From Euryarchaeota archaeon UBA181 (GTDB lineage Archaea; Thermoplasmatota; Poseidoniia; Poseidoniales; Thalassarchaeaceae), in the NCBI GenBank assembly GCA_002496725.1, contig DALI01000011.1:1-14232 (forward strand): a stretch of 14,232 nt of DNA, given 5' to 3'. Positions within the stretch are counted from its first letter, which is position 1. The number at the start of each line of letters is the position of its first letter. Shown one piece after another: positions 1-6,900 of the stretch. The position numbers and the translations under genes were made by a program. Under the pieces are notes generated by a model. That model was not told where the DNA came from and searched no databases. It saw only the letters and a program-made list of their open reading frames with translations.

Positions 1-165
1 GGAAACCTCCTCCTTTCGGATTCATCGTACTCCCGAGGCAGTTCGTTTCTGTTGCAGCGCCGGCCCTCCCGGGCCCCCGACTTGCGTCGGACCACTTGCA
101 TCATGGAGAGGGGACTTTCCTCAGTGTCGTACACTGTCAGCGACCCTCCTGCTCCCTCGCACCTT
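1..165 (-). ncRNA. rnpB: RNase P RNA, 5' part (runs off the left edge)
   Basis: Catalytic RNA of ribonuclease P, which matures tRNA 5' ends. Read on the minus strand, the sequence contains in the right order: a hairpin at 136-122 (CAGTG/CACTG, P3-like); the conserved P4 strand GAGGAAAGTC at 122-113; a P8-like hairpin at 90-77 (CCGAC, GCAA tetraloop, GTCGG); a P9-like hairpin at 75-62 (GGCCC, GGGA tetraloop, GGGCC); and the conserved element GCAACAGAAACGAACTGCC at 55-37. A further TCC-GAAA-GGA hairpin (P12-like) follows near the edge. The same order occurs in E. coli RNase P RNA (GAGGAAAGTC, then P8, P9, then GTGCAACAGAGAGCAAACCGCC), recalled from memory. All hairpin loops are GNRA tetraloops except P3. 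The 3' half, including the partners of P1, P2 and P4, lies outside the window. The exact 5' end is not visible and could lie anywhere from about 150 to 200. Confidence 0.85.
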
Positions 166-223
166 CCGCTACGTCTATGCCCAAGAACCCAACGGTCCGT
201 ATGACCTACTCAACAAATGTCGG

Positions 224-230
224 AAATAAT
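224..230. promoter_or_regulatory. Candidate TATA-like box in the rnpB/rpiA divergent region
   Basis: AAATAAT, the only clear A/T-rich box between the RNase P RNA and rpiA. On the plus strand it lies about 31 bp before GTG 258, so transcription would start a few bases before that codon. On the minus strand it reads ATTATTT and would start an RNA near 200, leaving a short extension before the recognisable RNase P structure. Whether it serves one or both directions cannot be told. Confidence 0.35.
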
Positions 231-257
231 CATCTGCGTGCCTCCGTACGACTGCAT

Positions 258-980
258 GTGAAAGACGTCGAGGCACTGAAGAGAGAGGCGGGTATCGCTG
301 CCTGTAGGTATGTCAAGAACGGTATGAAATTAGGCCTCGGAACCGGATCAACTGTGAAATATACGATTATCGAGTTAGGTAGGCTGATATCAGAGGAGGG
401 CCTAGAAATCATAGGGGTCCCAACTAGTGAAGCTACTAGGGAATTGGCCGAATCACTGAGTATCCCCTTGATGGGAATATCCGAGGTCGACTTTCTTGAT
501 CTGACAATAGATGGGGCTGACGAGTTCGATCGAGAGTTCTCATTGATCAAAGGAGGGGGAGGCGCACTCACAAGGGAGAAGATTGTGGCAAATCTGTCAA
601 AATCAATGATAGTGGTCGCTGACGAGACCAAGAAAGTTGACATTCTTGGAAGATTCAAACTACCCGTGGAGATAATCCCTGAGAAATCAAATTCGGTCAT
701 GGGGGGGATTTCAGCCATCTGTCCAGGAGAAGTCACGATAAGAAAATCACAGTTACGTGAAAACGGAGATATAGGCCCCTATGTCACTGATAATGATGGA
801 TATATCTTGGACTGCGAGTTCGGACCAACCATTTCTAATCCAGGAAAAATTGAGAATATGATATCCAATCTCGAAGGCGTCGTCGAAGTAGGCCTCTTCG
901 TTGGAATTTGTGATGCCGTATTCATGGCATCTTCCTCTGGTGTCGAGATAATTGTTAATCCTGAGGGTAGACTATCTTGA
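258..980 (+). CDS. rpiA: Ribose-5-phosphate isomerase A
   Basis: Interconverts ribose 5-phosphate and ribulose 5-phosphate in the non-oxidative pentose phosphate route, supplying ribose for nucleotides; cytosolic. Family signatures, numbered from GTG 258: substrate loop GTGST at 28-32, DGADE at 85-89 (the active-site Asp pair) and KGGGGALTREK at 98-108 (Lys and catalytic Glu). Length is 240 residues, against roughly 220-230 usual for the family. The reading frame is open back to ATG 96, with further ATGs at 177 and 201, but the added N-terminus resembles no RpiA and overlaps the antisense RNase P RNA. GTG 258 gives VKDVEALKREAG, matching where RpiA proteins normally begin. An A/T-rich box at 224-230 would place transcription a few bases before 258. 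ATG 201 is the main alternative start. Stop is TGA; tRNA-Lys follows 45 bp later. Confidence 0.9.
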   Translation: MKDVEALKREAGIAACRYVKNGMKLGLGTGSTVKYTIIELGRLISEEGLEIIGVPTSEATRELAESLSIPLMGISEVDFLDLTIDGADEFDREFSLIKGGGGALTREKIVANLSKSMIVVADETKKVDILGRFKLPVEIIPEKSNSVMGGISAICPGEVTIRKSQLRENGDIGPYVTDNDGYILDCEFGPTISNPGKIENMISNLEGVVEVGLFVGICDAVFMASSSGVEIIVNPEGRLS

Positions 981-996
981 TTTCCCATCCGAGGCC

Positions 997-1003
997 ATTA
1001 AAT
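997..1003 (+). promoter_or_regulatory. TATA-like box of tRNA-Lys
   Basis: ATTAAAT centred 26 bp upstream of the first tRNA base, the usual archaeal box-to-start distance. Transcription would then begin at or beside the mature 5' end. Confidence 0.45.
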
Positions 1004-1025
1004 CGGGGTAGCCATTCGGAAGGGC

Positions 1026-1099
1026 GGGTCTGTAGCTTAGTCAGGTAGAGCACCCGGCTCTTAACCGGGCGGTCGCGGGTTCGAACCCCGTCAGACCCG
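1026..1099 (+). tRNA. tRNA-Lys (anticodon CTT)
   Basis: A 74-nt cloverleaf. Acceptor GGGTCTG pairs with CAGACCC, discriminator base is G, and CCA is encoded directly after it (1100-1102). The D arm is GCTT/GAGC. The anticodon stem CCCGG/CCGGG encloses loop CTCTTAA, giving anticodon CTT, which reads AAG. The T arm has loop TTCGAAC. No intron. It lies between rpiA and asnS on the same strand, with its own TATA-like box. Confidence 0.97.
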
Positions 1100-1123
1100 C
1101 CAACCAAGTCCAGCGAGGCAACC

Positions 1124-1129
1124 ATATAC
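1124..1129 (+). promoter_or_regulatory. TATA-like box of asnS
   Basis: ATATAC centred about 23 bp before ATG 1149, after the tRNA-Lys gene. At this distance transcription starts at or right beside the start codon, so the mRNA would be leaderless. No Shine-Dalgarno sequence precedes the ATG. Confidence 0.5.
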
Positions 1130-1145
1130 CTCAGGCCTCCTGAGG
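1129..1145. repeat. Perfect inverted repeat in the asnS promoter
   Basis: CCTCAG at 1129-1134 and CTGAGG at 1140-1145, separated by GCCTC. It occupies the space between the TATA-like box and the start codon, where a bound regulator would block polymerase. It could be an operator. If the mRNA is leaderless it is not transcribed, so an RNA hairpin role is unlikely. Confidence 0.5.
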
Positions 1146-1148
1146 GAC

Positions 1149-2489
1149 ATGAGGGAAGGCATGACCAAGGAGTTCTGGATAGGGGATGTGCTCGCCGGTT
1201 CCCATGATGGATTAGAAGTTGAGCTACGTGGGTGGGTCTACAGAACTAGGGGTTCGAATAAAATCAGATTCCTAGTACTCAGGGATTCGACAGGTACTCT
1301 ACAATGCGTTATCAAGAGAGATATTGTAGGAGATGAATGCTTCGATAACCTTTCTGATGCATTAATCGAATCGAGTATCATTATCTCAGGGGAAGTGAAA
1401 AAAACCGATAGAGAGCATGGGTATGAACTGGAAGTTCACTCTGCTAATATCGTTGGTCCTGTTAATCCCGATAGGCCCTTCCCCATTACTGAATCCGCGA
1501 TGTCGGAGGCAGATGGTGGAGAGACAGAGTTCCTTCTAGACAATAGACACCTGTATCTCAGAACTGGGAGGATGACTAAGATGTTGAAGATCAGATCAAC
1601 GGTTTTTGGTGCCGTGCACTCATATTTCAGAGACCGTGAATTCATAGAGTATCAAGCTCCAAACTTTGTTGCGGGGGCAGTTGAAGGCGGAAGTACGCTT
1701 TTCGAGGTCCCATATTTTGGCAAGAAAGCGTACCTCACTCAATCATGGCAACTTTATGCCGAGGCGGCTATGCCAGCTTTGGAGAGGCTATACACAATCG
1801 CCCCCTCATTCAGAGCTGAGAAAAGTCGGACAAGACGCCATCTAACTGAGTTTTGGCATGCTGAGATGGAGATAGCATGGGCTGGGAACGAGGACGTTAT
1901 GAAGCATGGCGAATCCCTAGTCAGAAGTATAGCCAGATCACTAATTGATGAGAGAGAGCAGGAACTCCTGGAGCTGGGAAGGGATATGGAATTAATTCAC
2001 AACTATGCCGATACTAGCTATCCAAGAATCAGATATGATGAGGCCGTCGAGACATTACAAGGAAAGGGAATTGAGATCGAGTGGGGGCAAGACCTAGATT
2101 ACAGCAAGGAGAAGGTACTGACACAGGATTTCGAAGTTCCTCACTTCCTAACTCATTATCCAAGAGTGGCCAAGCCCTTCTATCACAGGCCGGATCCAGA
2201 AGATCCGAAGTATGTCTTATGTCATGATTTACTGGCCCCTGAAGGATATGGGGAGATAATCGGAGGGGGCGAGAGGACATGGTCAGAGTCCGAGATACTT
2301 GAGAGGATAGATGAAGAGGACACCCCAAGGGAGCCCTATGAATTCTATATCGATGTTAGGAGGTATGGCGGCGTCCCCCATGGAGGTTTCGGAATGGGAG
2401 TGGACAGAGTCTGTGCATGGCTATCCGGAGCAGACCACATCAGGGAGACAATCCCGTTTCCCCGTGATAGTCGACGTGTTACGCCATAG
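1149..2489 (+). CDS. asnS: Asparaginyl-tRNA synthetase (archaeal type)
   Basis: Class IIb aminoacyl-tRNA synthetase charging tRNA-Asn with asparagine; cytosolic, 446 residues. An N-terminal OB-fold anticodon-binding domain spans about 24-105 (ELRGWVYRTRG onward). The catalytic core follows: EGGSTLFEVPYFGKKAYLTQS at about 179-199; class II motif 2 at 221-239 (FRAEKSRTRRHLTEFWHAE); LLAPEGYGEIIGGGER at 361-376; motif 3 GGFGMGVDR at 412-420, ending in the ATP-binding Arg. The GGSTLF and LTQSWQLY forms and the TEFWHAE ending point to AsnRS; AspRS more often has GGAELF and LAQSPQLY. AspRS and non-canonical paralogues are the nearest alternatives. ATG 1149 fits the TATA box; ATG 1161 (MTKEFW) is a close alternative. 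The acyl-CoA dehydrogenase gene begins 26-44 bp after the stop. Confidence 0.9.
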   Translation: MREGMTKEFWIGDVLAGSHDGLEVELRGWVYRTRGSNKIRFLVLRDSTGTLQCVIKRDIVGDECFDNLSDALIESSIIISGEVKKTDREHGYELEVHSANIVGPVNPDRPFPITESAMSEADGGETEFLLDNRHLYLRTGRMTKMLKIRSTVFGAVHSYFRDREFIEYQAPNFVAGAVEGGSTLFEVPYFGKKAYLTQSWQLYAEAAMPALERLYTIAPSFRAEKSRTRRHLTEFWHAEMEIAWAGNEDVMKHGESLVRSIARSLIDEREQELLELGRDMELIHNYADTSYPRIRYDEAVETLQGKGIEIEWGQDLDYSKEKVLTQDFEVPHFLTHYPRVAKPFYHRPDPEDPKYVLCHDLLAPEGYGEIIGGGERTWSESEILERIDEEDTPREPYEFYIDVRRYGGVPHGGFGMGVDRVCAWLSGADHIRETIPFPRDSRRVTP

Positions 2490-2515
2490 AAGTCACCCGA
2501 ATCACTCATACGCCC

Positions 2516-3748
2516 ATGCCATCTGGGATATTTATGACAGATGACTGGAGGGCGCTTGACATTGCTAATCCAACCGATGAACACTCCATGCTAAGGGAAA
2601 TGGTTAGGGGTTTTGTAACTGATGAAGTAGAGCCACAGGCATTAGAGTACAATAGAGATGAGAAATTCAATTCCGATCTATTCAGAAGTCTAGGAAATGC
2701 TGGACTCTTGGGGATTTCAGTGCCTACTGAATTTGGAGGCGGTGGCATGGATGCAACTGCAGTAGCGATAATCAATGAGGAGCTTTCATACTCAGATCCA
2801 GCATTCTGCCTCGCATACCTTGCCCATGACCAACTGATGGTCAACAATCTAGCCCAGAATGGAAGCCAGGAGCAGAAATCTAGGATCCTTCCCAAAGTCT
2901 GTAGCGGGGAGTGGATAGCATGCATGGCTATGAGTGAGCCAGATCATGGCACCGACGTTCTGGGCATGGAGACCTCAGCAGTCCAGAGAGATGACGGTTG
3001 CTGGGTCATCAATGGCAGGAAGATGTGGATCACTAATGGTTCAATAGACGACGAAGGTACTCCAGCAGATGTCGTATGGCTCTATGCGAGAACTGGGACA
3101 GATGAAAAGGGTAGAGCTGAAATCACTACATTCCTTGTTGAAAGTGGAACAGAAGGATTCTCAGTCGGGCAGAAAATTTTCGATAAGCTCGGCATGAGAG
3201 CTAGTAATACCGCTGAGCTAGTTTTCCAAGATTGCGTAGTCCCACCAGAAAACGTAGTGGGTTCTCCCGGTGAATCCATGATTCATATGATGAGAAACTT
3301 AGAACTCGAGAGGTTGGGTCTTGCCGCGATGGCACTTGGAATCACCAGAAGGTGTCTTTCCATAATGAACAGATACGCCAGTGAAAGGGAAGCCTTTGGG
3401 AGAAGCATCAGAGATTTTGGTCAGATTCAGAGACACATTGGAGAGTCATGGGCGGAGTATAGGGCGATGAGGGCGTATGTCTATGACACCGCCAGACAGA
3501 TAGATTTGTCTAAATCGGGCAATAGGTTAGATTCCGATGGAGTCAAGCTGTTCGGCACGACTATCTCCAAGAATGTAGCAGATAGGGCAATCCAGGTCTT
3601 GGGAGGATACGGATATGTCGGCGAATATGTTGTAGAGAGGTTATGGAGAGACGCAAAACTGCTTGAGATAGGCGGGGGGACCTTGGAGGGTCACCAAAAG
3701 AACATCACGAGGGACCTCAGCTCAGACGCGGATGCCATCGAGAGATAA
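2516..3748 (+). CDS. Acyl-CoA dehydrogenase, isovaleryl-CoA-dehydrogenase type
   Basis: FAD enzyme introducing the alpha-beta double bond into an acyl-CoA, passing electrons to an electron-transfer flavoprotein. It has the usual helical N-terminal domain (about 20-130), the MAMSEPDHGTD segment at 137-147, WITNG at 171-175, and the C-terminal helical domain with REAFGR at 291-296 and LGGYGY at 362-367. In the 'YEGT' position, where medium-chain enzymes carry their catalytic Glu, this protein has GGGT (387-390). Instead Glu265 in NLELERL aligns with the catalytic Glu of isovaleryl-CoA dehydrogenase (LDLERL). This suggests a branched-chain substrate such as the leucine product isovaleryl-CoA, although long-chain enzymes also use this position. 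ATG 2534 (MTDDWR) is an equally plausible start; no clear TATA box decides. Length 410 is normal. The stop codon abuts the tail of tRNA-Gln on the other strand. Confidence 0.88.
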   Translation: MPSGIFMTDDWRALDIANPTDEHSMLREMVRGFVTDEVEPQALEYNRDEKFNSDLFRSLGNAGLLGISVPTEFGGGGMDATAVAIINEELSYSDPAFCLAYLAHDQLMVNNLAQNGSQEQKSRILPKVCSGEWIACMAMSEPDHGTDVLGMETSAVQRDDGCWVINGRKMWITNGSIDDEGTPADVVWLYARTGTDEKGRAEITTFLVESGTEGFSVGQKIFDKLGMRASNTAELVFQDCVVPPENVVGSPGESMIHMMRNLELERLGLAAMALGITRRCLSIMNRYASEREAFGRSIRDFGQIQRHIGESWAEYRAMRAYVYDTARQIDLSKSGNRLDSDGVKLFGTTISKNVADRAIQVLGGYGYVGEYVVERLWRDAKLLEIGGGTLEGHQKNITRDLSSDADAIER

Positions 3749-3751
3749 TGG

Positions 3752-3824
3752 TAGTCCCGCCCGGATTTGAACCAGGGTCCCCAGGACCAAAACCTGAGAT
3801 GATGGACCACTACACTACGGGACT
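3752..3824 (-). tRNA. tRNA-Gln (anticodon TTG)
   Basis: A 73-nt cloverleaf on the minus strand. Acceptor AGTCCCG pairs with CGGGACT, discriminator is A, and CCA is encoded (complement of 3749-3751). Anticodon stem TCAGG/CCTGG encloses TTTTGGT, anticodon TTG, reading CAA. The T loop is TTCAAAT. No intron. The A-starting acceptor is typical of archaeal tRNA-Gln. Its encoded CCA ends at the base next to the acyl-CoA dehydrogenase stop codon, so the two genes converge with no gap. No good promoter box was found upstream; GATATC at 3842-3847 is slightly too close. Confidence 0.96.
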
Positions 3825-3862
3825 CCGAGTCAATGGTACGTGATATCCGCTTTGGACTTGAC

Positions 3863-3886
3863 GGGCGAGAGTGTACTGGGCGAGAG
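3863..3886. repeat. Two direct copies of GGGCGAGAG upstream of the S8 protease gene
   Basis: GGGCGAGAG at 3863-3871 and again at 3878-3886, 15 bp apart start to start, about 40-65 bp before ATG 3927. The same intergenic stretch also has GATATCC twice (3842-3848 and 3917-3923). Direct repeats in this position may bind a regulator. No convincing TATA box lies 25 bp before the ATG. Confidence 0.35.
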
Positions 3887-3926
3887 GCCGACAGGATGAA
3901 AGAAGCATCTACGTACGATATCCAAT

Positions 3927-6900
3927 ATGGCTCGGAGTCAAGCATTGGTACTAGTGCTACTTTTGATGCTACAGACGGTCTCAGTAACATTGGGAAACCA
4001 ACCTACTGATGGTAATTCCCAAATTGACTCTGACCAAGATTACTATCCGCCGGAAGAATCTATTCAAGAATACGATTCCAGCCCTTGGTTCGATCCCTCC
4101 CTGCTGGAACAGACCGGTCATGATGATGGTGCATCGAGAGTTACCGTAATTACCAACTCGCTACAAAACCTAGAGTTCTGGCAACTTGATAATGGGGCTC
4201 TGGAGGAACAGGCAGAAGCTGGCCCCGGAGAGGCACTTGTACAGCAGGAAACCACCGATGGAGTGATAGACCACAGAACTTTTTGGGTGTCTTCTTCACT
4301 TGTCCATAAGATCCCCTCAATACCCGGAGTAATAGCTGTAATAGACGCTGAGAGGGCACCCGAGCCCTACTCCATTGAGCCATTCGAAGAACCCCCTGGA
4401 ATAGATCCCAATACTGTGACCACCGGACAGCTACACGGGGCTACTGATGCATGGGAGAGTGGTTACTCAGGGGAAGGCCTAGTAGTGGCGGTAGCCGATA
4501 CGGGTGTAGACTTTGCACATCCCGACTTGAATGGCACACAAGCTAGGGTAACCTTCGATGACTCCCCTTACAATGGTTGGCCACTTATGCTAGATCATAG
4601 CAGCATGTACAACTGGATGGTTCACGGTGAGGCTTATCCGACTAGGTCATCATGGTATGCAGACACCTCGATAATCGATATGGATAACAATTCAGATGGA
4701 CTTCTGGATGACTCAGGACTTAACATTACAGGTGTCAATATGTCTCTTTCGGGTGAGTATCACATTGGTGAGCACCCGGATTCCACACTCAGGTCCAAGC
4801 AAGGCGGAGATGTTCCAATTCTAGTGGTGGACGATCAGGAATCGGGATACTACAAGACGGTGTATGCAGATCTCGATAGGGATGGAGAGTTTGGAGACGA
4901 GGTTCCTATGAGGCCCGGTGAGGAGACATCCGGACTAGACACCAATGGTGACGGCCTTTGGGATGTCTCAGGGGGACTGGTTTACTGGGTATCAGACGGA
5001 TCATTGGGTGTGCCGTACGGGGACACATACGCCGCTAGACACGGATATTCGGATAGGATTGCTGGCCCGGGCAACCTTACTCTCTTCATGCTCGAGTCAG
5101 GGAACCACGGGACTTTGTGCGCAAGTGCGATTTCTGCGCAGGGTGTTGTAAGTGATGGGAAGGTGCTGGGAATGGCCCCTAATGCCACTATCTCAGCAAT
5201 AGGTAATCATTACGCTGGAGGACATTCTCTGGATGCCTGGAGATTCATAGCCGAAGGATACGATGGCCTAGTGGAAACTCCTGATCAACCAAACATTGGC
5301 TCCTTCTCTTTTGGATACTCATCGGTAGATGAAGCGGGAGCTGACGCCTATTCCCTGTACCTAGACTGGCTGACTAGGTTTTACAACGAAAACACGTCAT
5401 ACGCTGTAGCAATAGGAAATGGGGGGCATGGTTTTGGAACGACCAAGTCCCCAGGTGCCTCCAACGGAGTGTTCTCCGTTGGTGCATTCAGTAGTCGCTC
5501 TAGCGGAACATGGGGGCAAATCGCCCCATGGTCAAACAGAGGGCCAAATGCACTAGGGAGAATGGATCCCGATGTCGTTGCAGTAGGCTGGTCAGCAACG
5601 GGGGACATCCCTCTCAACACCAGGGACGATGCCAATTCCGCTTGGAGGAGCTGGGGGGGCACTAGTCTCGCAACCCCTGTAGCTGCGGGATTGATGGCCC
5701 TGGTGGCTGAGGCTTGGATGTATAATCTCGGGGACTATCCCGATTCGCAAGAGTTCAGAGATCTAGTAATGTCCACTTCTGATGACAGGGGATACGAGCC
5801 ATTCACTCAAGGAGCAGGTTGGTTCAACGCTTCGAGAGCCACAAGGACCTTGGATAGTGAAAATGGAACTTGGTGGGCCACACCATCACACTGGAACAGT
5901 GGCACATTCCAAGGTCAACATAGGGATGCCAATCTGAATCTCCTAAGGCCAGGTGAGACTCAGGTAACGGATGTGGAAATAACAAATCCCGGGGACTCCG
6001 AGATAAGGCTGGAGCTAACCCCCACGATATTCACTCCCCTCTCCCACGAAACCAGAATTTGGAATAGTACGGGCAATGGAACCGAAGAGGGGGATAACTC
6101 GTCTTGGGACGGATACCAGAGTAGTAGACCGGATCTTCTAATCCCGATCCATATCGAATCAGACCCCAATTATCAGTTAGATCCGGGAACTAGGCAATTT
6201 AGGGCCAGGGCGACCATAGATTATTCGCACTTCGATAATGATCAAGACAGGAACTCCGAAGAAAGGGTGTTTCTGGAGATTATGAAGTGGCAGGATGAAG
6301 ATGCAGACGGAGTTTACGTACTAGATTTAGATAATGACTCGATGGTTGATTCTGATGACTGGACAGAAGGCGATGAGCTCAAGGAAGTGACTTACTGGAG
6401 ATCGGACGGTCCCAACGCAGAGGTACGCATGGGAAATCCCTTCGAGGACTCTGGTGATGGCCTACTGCTGGCAGTATGGAATTATGATGGCCAGTTGTCA
6501 GACAATCCAGTCAGGATTGAGATAGACTGGACATCGTTCGGGGCGGGTTCCGATGATTGGATTTCAACCCCTACAGAAGTTACACTTCAGCCGAATGAGA
6601 CTACTGTAGTGCCGATAGCGATAAACGTCCCAATTGATGCAAGTCCCGGCCTTCGTCAACATGGATTACAGGTTGAATCGACAGCCCTAGATGAAAACGG
6701 CTCACCAACAGATTCCCCCAATGATAGGAGCTGGACACTTCCCGTTGTGACCAATGTCCCTTGGATCGGACCTTTCACTTTGAATGCCCGGCCTGTTGAT
6801 GGGAACATCACTAACCAGACACTTTACACGGAAGAATGGATATCAGGTGCAACAAGGTGGGATTGGAGGGCCGAGAGTGGAGATTGGAGATTTCTTTCCA

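Noticed and set aside
1..25. Possible minus-strand protein start (ATG complement at 23-25, reading MNPKGGGF)
   Set aside because: It falls inside the RNase P RNA, downstream of its conserved core, so the ATG is part of the RNA.
96..257. N-terminal extension of rpiA from ATG 96, 177 or 201
   Set aside because: The extra residues resemble no RpiA, and the 96-165 part is antisense to RNase P RNA. GTG 258 fits the family start and the A/T-rich box. ATG 201 is kept only as an alternative.
230..736. 168-residue minus-strand frame opposite rpiA
   Set aside because: It mirrors a well-supported gene and has no recognisable domain.
3842..3848. GATATCC as the tRNA-Gln promoter
   Set aside because: Its centre is about 21 bp from the tRNA 5' end, shorter than the 25-27 bp seen for the other genes here.
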